Source of the DNA: Hemicordylus capensis
Lineage: Eukaryota > Chordata > Lepidosauria > Squamata > Cordylidae
Length of the DNA: 64,000 bases
Direction: 5' to 3'
Assembly (NCBI RefSeq): GCF_027244095.1
Contig: NC_069659.1
Span: 349,486,250 to 349,550,249, forward strand
Shown in pieces: positions 1-10,323 of this stretch. Position 1 is the stretch's first letter. Every line of letters starts with the position of its first letter. A program made the translations under genes and the position numbers. The notes under the pieces are model-generated. The model made no database searches, had not been told where the DNA came from, and saw nothing but the letters and a program-made list of their open reading frames with translations.

Positions 1-685
1 GTGGGATTAACGGGGCCCTCAGAGCCCTCTCCTCTCCATCAGTACACTTTCCCAACCAATCCACCAGGACGCTGTTAATTTGACAGTGACAATGATGCTG
101 GGGGGATGAGGCGGGTGCACAATACTGCTGAGCTCCGGTGAAGTGAGCATGGGGCCGAAGGCGGGGGCACTGATATTGCTTAGTGCAAGAGAGGGGGAGA
201 TGGGCTGACCAGCACGGAGCTCTGCATAGCTAGTGGGGCCAGAGCTGTTCCCACCGGGCAGCACTGAATCCAAGGGCCACAATCCAAGCGCTGCAAATCC
301 AGCACAGGAAATGAGCGGGGCCTCTTTGCTTATCGTGCTGGAATGCTCACTCAGTTGGACGCTTCGTTCAGAGTCCAGTACTTGGTGGAACACTGGAAGC
401 TGGATTAACCCGGGTCAGACCATTGGCCCACCTGGGGTTGGCTCAGTATTGTCTCCAGCAGGGGTGGCCAAACTTTGCCCTTCAGCTGCTGCTGAAGGGG
501 AAAAAAAACCATAATCCCTGGCCACAATACATTGGAAGAGGGTTTATCCCCTTAAGGGGAATATCTTACAGTGCTCACATGTAGTTACCCATCCAAATTC
601 AAACCAGGGCAGACCCTGCTGAGCAAAGGGGACAATTCAGACTTGCAACCACAAGACCAGCTCTCTTCCTCTCTCTCCCCCTCCC
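1..685. other. Left edge, no gene recognised
   Basis: A 124-codon minus-strand frame (19-393) is open but matches nothing I know and lacks splice context. From about 463 a truncated hAT-like end begins (CAGGGGTGGCCAAAC) and runs into a partial minus-strand 5S/tRNA chimeric SINE at about 535-665. Confidence 0.4.
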
Positions 686-882
686 CTGTTCCCTCTAAGG
701 TATGCGCATGTGCGTGCACTCACAAGTTTTTTTTAATGTCCTCTTAGTTAATCTTAGATCTCGCTCATGCTGAATCAGGAAGGCGCCATTCTGAATGCAC
801 ATGCGCACTCACTGCCGTGATACTGCCGCCCAGAACAAAACTCATTCCACACAGAAATGGAAAAAATTAAGAGGGACCACTG
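686..882 (-). mobile_element. hAT-like element, CAGTGTTCCCTCTAA end family
   Basis: The ends read TGTTCCCTCTAAGG and AGAGGGACCACTG. The interior matches the inverted copy at 12431-12614 along most of its length (for example CCCAGAACAAAAC and CATTCTGAATGCACATG). Non-autonomous, no coding sequence. Confidence 0.6.
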
Positions 883-2157
883 TCCCCCTCCCCACCAAAA
901 AGAACCTCAACAATGCATTTTGGTGGCACAAGCCGGGAGAGACCAAGACATACATAAGCACATAAGCCGGGAGAGACCAAGAGGTCATCTAGACCAAGCT
1001 CGTGCTGCCAGGGAGCACCAGCCACTTAAGCCCACCTCGCCCACAAAGTTCAGATTGCAGCATGCAACAGAGCAGACACACGGCAGACAACTAGAGAAGA
1101 CTCAAGCTAGCAAGCCAACCTGCATTGGCTAGCAGGTCTATGCAGCCATGTGCAACAGGGCCAAAGTCACACACTTCTGTTATGTCAGCAAACAAATAAG
1201 GGGCTCAGATCTGACCATACACTTGTTAGCAGGTTCAGGTTGACAGTCACAACAAGGGGTGAACTGGGACTGTGAGAGTTTTTTGCAGGTGACTACTTCT
1301 TTCTTTATGCCTCGCCAACTTGTCACCGTGGGAATGGGTTCCAAAAAGACAATCCCCCAAGTGGTATGCGTGTTTGTGTGTTTGGGAGGAGAAAGGAGGC
1401 GGTGAGTGTGAGAGGGTGGATTTTCATAAACAAGGCTATGTTCAAGGGCAGAGTGGCTTCTATACCAGATTAAGCTGTCTTGAGAATCCTGGTTGGGCCT
1501 CAAGCCAGGATATAAATTTGAAACATAAATATTTAAACAGATATCCATTTGTCGATACATATTAAAAGAGTTATAAAAATATACCTGAGACAGCCAGCCA
1601 AAGCCAACGTGCATATTTAAGGCACATGCAATTAACAATCTGCATATCATTTCCATGGCAGATGCTAAATCAGAGTTGGCGGACATACTGCTCTTACTCT
1701 TTGATATTCTTACGATTAACCGACAGTGTGAAAAGCCTGAGTCAGCCTCGGAAAAATCCTGACAGATGGATTCAGCTCTCAAGAGCCAGGAAAACAAGGA
1801 GACCGGGGCTGCTTTTCAATTGGCTTCTTGATGTCCAACCTTTCTTGTGCATCCATGTCTATATTTTCAACCTCAATCCCTGCAGGCATATGGATCAGAA
1901 AAGTAACTGTTGGGCAAATGAAAGCTAGGATTCTGCTAAGTGGGTTGTCTTCCATCTAGCAGTAATACCACCAGCACAATGGAGAACAGAGCCTGGTAAT
2001 ATCTGAGAATCTAGAATCCTGGAGGGGATTTACACAAATAAGCGACTAGCCTTCATGGCCAGTGTTTGCCGTCACTGCTGGGGATGATGGGAGTTGTATT
2101 CAGCAAGATGTGGGAATCCCTGTTACAGGGAACACTGTTCCTGACTCTACAGAGAAA

Positions 2158-2475
2158 GTATGCAAACACTGGAGAGCTGGTCTTGTGGTAGCCAGACCCT
2201 CTGCTAAGTAGGGTCTGCCCTGGTTTGAATTTGAATGGGAGACTACAGGTGTGAGCACTGTGAAATATTCTCCTTAATGGGACCGCTCCAGGAAGAGCAT
2301 CTGCCTGTTTCCATGCAGAAGGTCCCAAGTTCCTTCCCTGGCAGCATCTCTAAGATAGGCCTGAGAGAGACTCCTGCCTACAACTTTGGAGAAGCTGCTG
2401 CCAGTCTGTGTAGACAATACTGAGCTAGATGGACCAACGGACTGACTCTGTAGAAGGCAGCTTCCTAGGTTCCAC
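2158..2475 (+). mobile_element. 5S/tRNA-Ala/CR1-tail chimeric SINE
   Basis: Reads 5S-derived (GCTAAGTAGGGTCTGCCCTG, then ATGGGAGAC), a tRNA-Ala-like block ending GGCAGCATCTC, and a tail ACTGAGCTAGATGGACC resembling a CR1 3' end. Confidence 0.75.
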
Positions 2476-2583
2476 TGAAGGCTTCTGTCTGCCAATGCTT
2501 CTTAGTACGGAAGAGGCCTCCTTCAGACTGCCCAGCAGTCAGGGGGTCGAGTCAGTATGCACTGCCCAAGGCCCCTTCCATTT

Positions 2584-2890
2584 CATAAGAACAACCCTGC
2601 TGGATCAGGCCCAAGAATGCCCATCTAGTCCAGCATCCTGCTTCACTCAGTGGCCCACCAGATGCTGCTAGAAGCCACAGGCAGGAGTTGAGGGCGTGCC
2701 CTCTCCCCTGCCGTTACTCCCCTGCAACTGGTACTCAGAGGCATCCTGCGTTTGAGGTTGGAGGTGGCCCACAGCCTTCTGACTAGTAGCCGTTGATAGG
2801 CCTCTCCTCCATGAAGTTATCCAAACTCCTCTTAAAGCCATCCAGGTTGTTGGCTGTCACCACATCTTGTGGCAGAGAATTTTAAAGAAG
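2584..2890 (-). mobile_element. CR1 LINE 3' end
   Basis: Reverse-oriented CR1 3' UTR (CCTGCTGGATCAGGCCC, CAGTGGCCCACCAGATGC) and the last ORF2 codons, where the minus strand resembles the CR1 C-terminal SLxxFKRxLDxFM signature. Confidence 0.75.
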
Positions 2891-2894
2891 TTTT

Positions 2895-3085
2895 TGTTAT
2901 TCCCCTTCATATTCTAATCTATTGATTAGATACTCTTGGTACTCTAATCATAATCTATTTTATGTTTCTTTTTTCAGATTGTGAGCCCTTCGGGGCAGGG
3001 AACCATTTATGTTTGTTTATATCTATGTAAACCACTTTGGGAACTTTGTTGAAAAGCAGTATATAAATATCTGTTGTTGTTGTTG
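2895..3085 (+). mobile_element. L2-like retroposon 3' end
   Basis: Carries GATTGTGAGCCCTTCGGGGC followed by AAACCACTTTGGGAACTTTG and a TATAAATA(TGT)n end, as in L2/MIR tails. Copies recur at 16420-16545, 35250-35470, 43605-43800, 48783-49010 and 50640-50870, and inverted at 12800-12940, 27770-27975 and 37430-37690. Confidence 0.6.
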
Positions 3086-3101
3086 TTGTGATTCTCTAAA
3101 C

Positions 3102-3235
3102 CAGGACTGCACAACTCTGGCCCTCCTGCAGATATTGTACCACAACTCTCACCACCATCTCTGTTGGCCGCTACGGCTGGGGTCATGGGAACTGTAGTCT
3201 AGCAGCAGCTGAAGAACTCAAGTTCTGCAGCCCTG
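3102..3235 (+). mobile_element. hAT-like foldback MITE with 8-bp target duplication
   Basis: CAGGACTGC...GCAGCCCTG ends around a degenerate palindrome, flanked by CTCTAAAC at 3094-3101 and 3236-3243 (8 of 8). Confidence 0.85.
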
Positions 3236-3864
3236 CTCTAAACGGTCCATCTGAGATCTCGAGATGCTGAAAGCAGGATAGAAATTACCAAATAAAAGCC
3301 TCTATAGAGAAAAGAGGGCTCCCCATACTAAGGAAGATGCCGCTAACCTTTGCCAGACTCCAGGAAGGACTGGCTCACCACAGCGCAGACCGACTCCATC
3401 ATTTAATATTGATAAAAGCGCCTCCTACGCTGTACCTCCGTCAGGAACAGCCCCTAAAAGGGACAGAACATCATTGAGATTCCGAACGCTGGCAAGCAAA
3501 GCTAGCTTAGCCTTAGAGCATCCGTTCCGGGGTGCCACAATGCCCCCCAGTGGTGGCCAGGAAGAACCAGAGGCTGCTTGTTGACAAAAAAAAAGTCACC
3601 CCTGCAGCAGAAACATAAAGATTCTCAGTTCCTTCGCCTCCTCTCCATGACCTGAGGCATCTGTGCACATCACTGCAAGTCTGGCTGGGGAAGTATGATC
3701 CTCCAGCAGTCCAAGAGGACTGAAGACCCTCCCTCTAGGTATGGGGAAATGTGGGGTGGAGAAGCAGAGGGAGACCACCTCTCTTGTAAAGGCAGCAGGT
3801 GCCAAGTTCTGCTTCTGTCTTTTCCAGACAAGCACCAAATCTTCCAAATTGAATCCATTAAAAA

Positions 3865-3903
3865 CACACACACACACACGCACGCACCCCACCACCACCA
3901 CCC
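3865..3903 (+). repeat. (AC)n-rich microsatellite
   Basis: CA/CG repeats followed by CCACCACCACC. A similar (AC)n lies at 4322-4350. Confidence 0.8.
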
Positions 3904-4753
3904 CGTTTCATTTAGAAGAAAAAGATGTCCCTAGTCCCCAGGGTTGTAGGAGAGAGGCAGAAACTATCTCCGTGCCTTTCCCAATCACCCCTTCCCTCAA
4001 AAGGATCAAAACACTTTAAAACCCGAAGATTGACTGCTGCAAAGCTAAAAGACCTGTGTGGCTGGCAAGACTATTTTGCACCATTCATCCCGGTAGCTGA
4101 CGCTTGATCTCCGTCCAAACTGCAGAATACACAGACCAGGTCTGGTCTCTACACATCTATCAGGTGGCAGATTCCTGAGGGGGTGACGTGGACTGTACCA
4201 TTTCCAGCGCAATATTCCATTTCCCAACACTCCCCCATATTTAAAAGCTTCTGCTTAGCCTACTCCATGCTGTGCTGGTTTTCTGCTTGCAGGTGTTTGA
4301 GAGAGGGAGGGAGGGAGAGAAACACACACACACACTCACACACACACACTGCATTTCCACCTGCAGTCTGCACTATTCAACCCACTCTGCCAACTGCATA
4401 TTATAAGCCAGGCTCAACCATTGGCAGGATAGGATCTTCTATTGTATTCCTTTTGACCTGGGATATGTGTGTGGGGGGGGGGGTTGAGGTCAATTTTCAG
4501 CAGATTAACTATTACATTATAATTATAAGTGAAAGCCATTTTAGTTAATTGTCCATCACCCCCCACCCTCACCATCCATGAAGGGACCCACAATTTTTAA
4601 CCAAGAATACTGGCCAGAAAAAAGATCTTATATCCCTGCCGAATAGGTGGGGCACCTGGAATGCATGCCAGCCCCCCCCAAATGCCTCGTCCTTTCCTCT
4701 CCCTAAACTGCTGTTTACTCCCCACATCCCGTGGGATGTGTGAACCTACATAG

Positions 4754-4887
4754 CAGGGATTCTCAACGTTGGGTCGCTAGATGTTATTGGACTAACTCCC
4801 ATAATCCCCAACCAAAGGCCACTGGGGCTGGGGATTATGGGAGTTGAAGTCCAATAACATCTAGGGACCCAACGTTGAGAATCCCTG
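4754..4887 (+). mobile_element. hAT-like foldback MITE (CAGGGATTCTCAAC family) with target duplication
   Basis: Near-perfect palindrome with CAGGGATTCTCAACGTTGGG ends, flanked by CTACATAG at 4746-4753 and 4888-4895 (8 of 8). The flank fits the nTnnnnAn target preference of hAT transposases. Confidence 0.92.
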
Positions 4888-4895
4888 CTACATAG

Positions 4896-5345
4896 GATGG
4901 AACTGGAAGGCAGTTCAGTTGGGACCAGGCTATTTAGGAGAGAGCCTCCTCGGTCATGAACCTGCCCACCTTTTATGATCTTCTGGAGAGGTCTGGTTGC
5001 AGTTGCCACTGGCTCGTCTGGTGGCAACTCTTGCTACATGCAATGGTCCACCAACCACATATTTTGGGCCAACCAGGTGCTTTCTCTGTGGCTGCCCCAG
5101 GGCTTTGGAATATACTCCCTGCTGAACTAAGAGCATCTCCTTCTCTGTTTGTTTTCAGGAAGACCCTCAAGACTTTCCTGTTCTCGCAAGCTTTTAAGTA
5201 GAATTCTAACCATTTTAATAATTTGTTTTATATTGTCTTTACCGTGTTTTATGTATTTTAACCTGTGGTTTTAGTGCTGGGATTTGTACACGCCTAGAGA
5301 TTTACTTATCAGGTGGGTATACAAATATGATCAATAAATTTAAAA
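4896..5345 (+). mobile_element. LINE 3' end (L2/CR1-like) with ORF2 C-terminal remnant
   Basis: The plus strand encodes APGLWNILPAELRASPSLFV and FRKTLKTFLFSQAFK, the conserved C-terminus of these LINEs, then a 3' UTR ending ATCAATAAATTTAAA. Related tails lie at 31430-31860 and 40680-41365. Confidence 0.75.
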
Positions 5346-5573
5346 AAATGATGCTGCAGAATATTCCTACCTGGGGGCCAGGAAAAAAGTCTCTGGGTGC
5401 GGGATCTGGCCCTCAGGCCTCATGTTGTGCAGGCCTGCTTTTGACACACACACTCCCCCCTTTGAGACGATGCCTCAAGTGCAGCAAGTATGTGCAGTGG
5501 ATGTGCAAAGGCATCTTGCTAGCAGAAAGGAGTGCACCAAGGCAAAACTTCTACCCACATCCTCAGCTTAGGT

Positions 5574-5736
5574 CAAGGGTCTCCAGCCTTGGGTCCCCAG
5601 ATGATGTCAGACAACAATTTCCATCACCCCCAAACACAATCTTCTTGGACTACAACTCCCATAATCCCTTTGGCCACTGTGGCTGGTGGGAGTTGTAGTC
5701 CAACAACATTTGGGGAACCAGGGTTAGGAACCCCTG
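5574..5736 (+). mobile_element. hAT-like foldback MITE
   Basis: The arms contain ACTACAACTCCCATAATCCC and its complement. Flanks are GCTTAGGT (5566-5573) and GCTTAGGC (5737-5744), 7 of 8. Confidence 0.8.
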
Positions 5737-6229
5737 GCTTAGGCAATTACGTTTTACCCAGCTTGAAACTGGCTTTGGAGGAGCACTGTGCTTCGTCGAA
5801 TGGGGTCTGAATGATGGAGGTTTGCCTGTAAACTAGTTTTAAGAAGCAAAAATCCCATAATGACTGGCCAGAGCACTGATTCCTACAGCGTTTGTAATAC
5901 CGGAGCCACCAACTGTGTGTTGCTGCTGCCCTCTAGTGGCAGCATTTGCATGCCATCTTTATGACTTGCATACAGTATTCTACCCTACAAAGGATATTTC
6001 ACAGTCTTCTTGGAGAGCACAGCAGTTGCCAGGCTGGTTCAGGATAGTTCTGGTCTTCGTATCTCAGCAAAGCTCTTGGAAGTAAAAGATAATATACAAC
6101 CAATAGGCTGAAAGTTTGTCTATAACAGCAAACAACACCTGCTGCTTCTAACCACCGGTTCATCCTCTGTCTTGGCAGTGGGGAGGACTAGAATGACAGG
6201 TGAGAGCAAGGAGGAGGATGGGGAGCAGT

Positions 6230-6365
6230 CAGTGTTCCCTCTAATAGGGATTCCCAGATGCTGTGGACTACAACTCCCATAACCTCCAAGCAAAAGCCAT
6301 TGCAGCTAAGGATTCTGGGAATTGTAATCAACAAAATCTGGAAGTCCCTGTTAGAGGGAACACTG
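6230..6365 (+). mobile_element. 136-bp hAT-like foldback MITE, younger of an overlapping pair
   Basis: CAGTGTTCCCTCTAA...TTAGAGGGAACACTG ends, flanked by GGAGCAGT at 6222-6229 and 6366-6373 (8 of 8). The right flank overlaps the first four bases of the next element. Confidence 0.9.
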
Positions 6366-6369
6366 GGAG

Positions 6370-6503
6370 CAGTGTTCCCTGTAATCTCCAGATGTTGTTG
6401 GCTACAGCTCCCAGAACCCCTAGCTTCAATGGTTTTGGCAGAGGATTCTGGGAATTGTAGTCAACAACATCTGGGAGTCTCTGTTACAAGGGAGAGAACA
6501 CTG
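6370..6503 (+). mobile_element. hAT-like foldback MITE, older of an overlapping pair
   Basis: Same family as the element at 6230. Its own target flanks become ATGGGGAG and ATGGGGAA (7 of 8) once the younger insertion is disregarded, so it was there first. Confidence 0.85.
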
Positions 6504-6639
6504 ATGGGGAATCCATCAAAGGAGCTGAGCTCCTATAACCTAGAACTGGTCCTCAATAAAAGTAATCCTGAGAGAGGGTAAGAACAGCAACCACAACCTG
6601 TCCCTTCACTCTATTGAGAAGGACACTAGCCTCCAAGTT

Positions 6640-6985
6640 GGGGATGGGGCCACAGCTCAGTGGTAGAGCTGGGGCTGGGACCTTCTGCTGTGCATACAGA
6701 AAGGTCCCAGGTTGCATTCTGGGCACCCCAAAGTAGGGCTTGAATGGGTCTGGAATCCTGGAGAACTCTCCAGTCAAGTGTCAGTAACGTGGAGATAGAT
6801 CAGGCCTGCTCAATTTAGGCCTCCCAGCTGTTTTTGAACTACAACTCCCATAATCCCCAGACACAGTGGCCAATAGCCAGGGATTATGGGAATTGCAGGC
6901 CAACATCTGCAAGAGGGCCCAAGTTGAGCAGCCCTGAGATAGATGGACCAGATGTCTGACTCAATATGGCAGCTTCCTATCTTCC
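6640..6985 (+). mobile_element. tRNA-Ala-like SINE interrupted by a hAT MITE
   Basis: The head GCTCAGTGGTAGAGC has a tRNA A box, and CAGGTTGCATTCTGG is a worn B box. The CR1-like tail resumes after the insertion at 6801-6936 and ends GCAGCTTCCTATCTTCCT. Confidence 0.75.
6801..6936 (+). mobile_element. 136-bp hAT-like foldback MITE inside a SINE, perfect target duplication
   Basis: Ends CAGGCCTGCTCAA and TTGAGCAGCCCTG, flanked by AGATAGAT at 6793-6800 and 6937-6944. The duplicated bases belong to the SINE tail, which fixes the order of insertion. Confidence 0.93.
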
Positions 6986-7044
6986 TACAATGGCGTAGGT
7001 GTCAGGCAGTTCCAACGGCAGTTCCGAAAAAGGCAGAGGTGAAA

Positions 7045-7490
7045 CAATCGGCGGATCTCCAGCTGTTGCTGGACTACAGCTTCCATCACCCCTTTCCACA
7101 ATTTACTGCAGCAGGGGGTGATGGAAGTTGCAGCCCAATAACAGCTGGAGAGCCAGGCTGGCCACTGATGAAACAAGAATTCTCCATTCCAAAAAGAAAG
7201 GAAAAAAGACCTGATGTCTTGTAGAATCAGAACCCCACGAGCTCGTTCCCTGACATGCCTGCTCCAGAAGTGGAAGCTGCTTGGGAAAGAGCATAGCCAA
7301 GCCCTGGATGGTGATGACTGTTTTGCCCCACTGACATGGGTAACAGGCGAGACTGCCTTCATCATCTGTAAGGCTAAGGATGTCAACCCGAGGCTCTCCA
7401 GCTGGACTACAACTCCCATCAACCCCAGCCACAATTTATTGCAGGTGGGTATGATGGGAGTTGTAGTATAGCTAGAGAGCCCTTCCAAGT
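7045..7490. repeat. Two worn palindromic hAT-like remnants
   Basis: 7045-7165 and 7395-7485 show inverted CTCCAGCTG...CAGCTGGAG arms with the ACTACARCTYCCATC core. No target duplications were identified. Confidence 0.5.
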
Positions 7491-7516
7491 TAGCTGCCCT
7501 TCCAGGGGTTCCCAGC

Positions 7517-7652
7517 CAGTGTTCCCTCCAACAGGGATTCCCAGGTGTTGTTGACTACAGCTCCCAGAATCCCCAGCTGCAGCGGCTTTTACTTGGGGAT
7601 TCTGGGAGTTGTAGTCAACAACATCTGGGCATCCCTGTTAGAGGGAACACAG
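7517..7652 (+). mobile_element. 136-bp hAT-like foldback MITE
   Basis: Same family as 6230. Flanks TTCCCAGC (7509-7516) and TTCCCAAC (7653-7660), 7 of 8. A further palindromic remnant follows to about 7750. Confidence 0.88.
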
Positions 7653-7908
7653 TTCCCAACTACAACTCCCATCATCCCCAGCCACAATAAATTGTAGCTA
7701 GGGATGTTGGGAGTTGTCATTCTGGAGCACCACAGGTTGGAAACCCCTATATTAGGCGATGTGTAAGGTAGCAAACCTACGGCTCTCCCCCCACCAATAC
7801 TCCTAAATAAATAGAAGAGGAGAATGCGGAGGAAGGGATCATGAGAACATGCAGCCTCGAAGTCCACAGCCACACATAAGAGGGAGAGAGAGAGGAAGGG
7901 AACTTCAC

Positions 7909-8089
7909 CCAGCACTAGGATCCGCTCTCCCGGCTTCAGCTCCGCCTCCAGCTGCTCGCGGAAACTGTCCAAGCCCCCAAACCATTCGGCCGGGCGGGCC
8001 CCCTCCTCTCGATACCGCGAGTCCCAGAAGCTTCTGTCCCGGTACCGCGCGTTGGAATCCGGCAAGTGCCGCCGCGGGGGCTCTTCCAT
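7909..8089 (-). CDS. EEF1AKMT4: EEF1AKMT4 (eEF1A lysine methyltransferase 4), first coding exon only
   Basis: On the minus strand an ATG at 8089 opens MEEPPRRHLPDSNARYRDRS, followed by FWDSRYREEG, AEWFGGLDSFREQLEAEL and ERILVLG, where a GTGAAG donor follows 7909 in phase 1. This matches the vertebrate EEF1AKMT4 N-terminus (pattern YWDQRY...WFGDFSSF...ILVLGCGNS) up to the start of the SAM-binding GxGNS loop, which begins in the next exon. The family is a seven-beta-strand methyltransferase acting on eEF1A. Position, divergent from ALG3, is the conserved neighbour arrangement. The frame stays open upstream to an ATG at 8272, so a longer N-terminus is formally possible, but homology favours 8089. 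I did not find exon 2 or later between 1 and 7900; they probably lie outside the window. Confidence 0.85.
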
Positions 8090-8340
8090 GCTGCACCAGG
8101 CAAGGTGGGCAGAGCCATTGCCGGAGAAGGCGGAGAAAAGCCAGCCAGACCTCCTCCCGCCTCCACACTCCTCCCGCCACACGTGTTCCCGCAAAACCCA
8201 CGTGGACCTTCCGGTCCCTACTTCCTGGTCGAGACCGATGTGACAATGAAAAGCTCCCGGTTGGAAACGCAATCCTTTGAGGTCTGTCTGTGGGTTCTTC
8301 TCCTGAGCTGTCTGCGAAGCGAATGATGGGGGAATCTGCG
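8090..8340 (-). promoter_or_regulatory. EEF1AKMT4: CpG-rich promoter region of EEF1AKMT4
   Basis: GC- and CpG-rich DNA spans roughly 7890-8240 and continues with moderate GC to about 8340, upstream of the minus-strand start. It is separated from the ALG3 CpG block by about 1.7 kb of SINE, CR1 and L2-like sequence, so the two divergent genes seem to have separate promoters here rather than one compact bidirectional one. Confidence 0.55.
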
Positions 8341-8461
8341 GCGGAGTCCTTACAGAAAACGGATGTCTGGGCTGTGTATTGTTTCAGGCCGCAATTCGTC
8401 AGGGCTTCACAGGATTAGATGCCCTTCTCTGTACAAAAATGGCTCACCGAAAGGGAAGCGA

Positions 8462-8780
8462 GCTGGTCTGGTGGCAGCAAGCATGAATTGCCCTCTTTGC
8501 TAAGCAGGGTCTGCCCTGGTTTGCATTTGAATGGGAGACTACATGTGTGAGCAATGGAAGATATTCACTTTATGGGATGGGGCCGCTCTGGGAAGAGCAC
8601 CTGCATGCTTGTAGGCAAAAGGTTCCAAGTTCCCTCCCTGGCAGCATCTCCAAAGAAGGGCTGGGAGAGACTCCTGCCTGCAACCTTGGAGAAGCCGCTG
8701 CCAGTCTGTGTAGACAATACTGAGTGAGCTGGACCAAGGGTCTGACTTGGTAGAAGGCAGCGTCCTATATTCCTAAGGTA
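8462..8780 (+). mobile_element. 5S/tRNA-Ala/CR1-tail chimeric SINE, full length
   Basis: One of the best copies. GCTAAGCAGGGTCTGCCCTG and GAATGGGAGAC match 5S rRNA box A and box C, followed by the tRNA-Ala-like block and the ACTGAGTGAGCTGGACC tail. Confidence 0.85.
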
Positions 8781-9352
8781 CTTTGGGAGAAGTCTAAGCG
8801 AAAAACTTTTCCCCCTGGCTCCGTGGGGAGCTTCTGTGTGTGCATTTCATACCAAGGAGTATTCAGTTATGGAACCCCACATCTACAGCCAGGCTCTGTG
8901 AGGGAGGAACCTGCGTCTCCTCCTTGCCAGTTCCCAGTGTCAGCAAGAGAAGGAAAGTCTCCTTTCCAGGGCCGGATTTAGGCACAAGCTATGTAAGCGA
9001 CAGCTTAGGGCTATTGAGTTCTGAAACAGCTGCTCAGAACAGGAGTTAATGACCATAAGCAACTTTACTTTAAAAGAAAGTAAGAAAAGGCTTAGTTGAG
9101 TTAGATTTGGAGAAAGAAGTCTGTGTGAGTCTGTGTCTGTGTGCCTAGCTGACACAAAAGCAGGTATGGAGAGAATCCATTCAGACATGAAACCCCCCAC
9201 CCACATCCCTTCCCCTCCAGAGATGAAATTAACCCTTTACGTCACTTTCGTGGAATAATCATGCTACCATTGCAACTTCCAACAACAAGGACCTCCCTTG
9301 ACAGGGGGCCGGCCTCTGAGTACCAGACAACTAAATCCCAAGTTTTACATAA

Positions 9353-9560
9353 TGTAAGAACAGCCCTGCTGGATCAGGCCCAAGGCCCATCTAGTCCAGC
9401 AACCTGTTTCCCACAGTGGCCCACCAAATGCCTCTGGGGAGCCCACGGACAAGAGGTATGTGCATGCCCTCTCTCCTGCTGTTGCTCCCCTGCAACTGGT
9501 ATTGAGAGGCATTGTGCCTCCGAGGCTGGAGGTGGCCCACAGCGACCAGACTAGTAGCCA
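9353..9560 (-). mobile_element. CR1 LINE 3' UTR fragment
   Basis: Inverted CCTGCTGGATCAGGCCCAAG and CAGTGGCCCACC blocks as at 2584. Confidence 0.75.
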
Positions 9561-9729
9561 TTTACAGCCCTGTACGCCATGATATATATTTTCATATAAA
9601 GGGATTTCTAATGCAACCGGACTTACTGCAAGATAACTGTCTTTGTCAATTACCGGTATTAGTCTTCCACTGCATCTTGCCAAGCAAGCATAAAGCCCTA
9701 TTATTTCTATTTTCATTGACTTCTTTGTT

Positions 9730-9990
9730 AAAATAATAAAATATAATAATAATATAATTAATAATATTTTTGTAATGTAATAATTTGATGATGGATTTTA
9801 ATAGTTTTAACGTTGTTTAAATTTAATTTAGATTTTTATACTAGGTGGTATATACATTCAATAAATAAATAAATAAATAAATTGTTGTAACGTGTTATTG
9901 TAACCTTTTTACTTGTTTATATTGTTTTGTTGTAAGCTGCCCAGAGACTTGTGTTTTTGGGCGGTATACAAATATGTTCAATAAAATAAC
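9730..9990 (+). mobile_element. Two adjacent L2-like LINE tails with (AAAT)n
   Basis: One tail ends in (AATA)n at 9858-9882. The next has GCTGCCCAGAGACTTG and GGCGGTATACAAATATG before AATAAAATAA. They end at the border of the ALG3 CpG block. Confidence 0.6.
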
Positions 9991-10004
9991 GATACATAAT
10001 CAAC

Positions 10005-10323
10005 AATGCTGTGCGGGGCCTTTTAAGCTTCGGAGGGCTCCAGCGCGGCATTCCCCGGCCGCTCTTCCTTAGAGGCATCTCCGCCGCCCCATTACAGTCC
10101 CGATCCGGCTGGATCTCTCCACGGCGTTCTTTTCAGCCCTGCCCTTTCGACTCATCAGCCCTGCTGGGCGAGCAGGACACCCCACCAGCAGCAATAGCAG
10201 CAGCGGCGGGCCCGGGCAAGAGCCGGAACTGCCTGTGCGCAGCAGCGCACGCCGGAGGGAGAGGAGCGCTTTGCCCGCCGCACCAGCAGCTGGGCCCGGT
10301 GGTGGGCAGGCCAGGCCGAGGCA
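10005..10323 (+). promoter_or_regulatory. ALG3: CpG-rich promoter / 5' UTR of ALG3
   Basis: From about 10010 the base composition switches abruptly from AT-rich LINE tail to GC- and CpG-rich DNA, which continues through ALG3 coding exon 1 to about 10640. No TATA box was evident. This looks like a CpG-island promoter of a housekeeping gene. The exact transcription start cannot be read from sequence alone. Confidence 0.65.

Noticed and set aside
1-7900. Further EEF1AKMT4 exons
   Set aside because: I searched the minus strand for the CGNS/ALSYEL, VLEKGTLDALL and LVPGGRF blocks and saw none, so none is claimed.
7589-8272. A 227-codon minus-strand frame taken as one continuous EEF1AKMT4-containing protein
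   Set aside because: The similarity to EEF1AKMT4 is confined to 8089-7909 and ends at a GT donor. The rest reads into intron and a hAT element (YTTTPNIPS-type text from the foldback core).
8495-8560. A 5S rRNA gene
   Set aside because: Only the promoter-bearing part resembles 5S, the pattern recurs in about a dozen SINE copies, and no T-run terminator follows.
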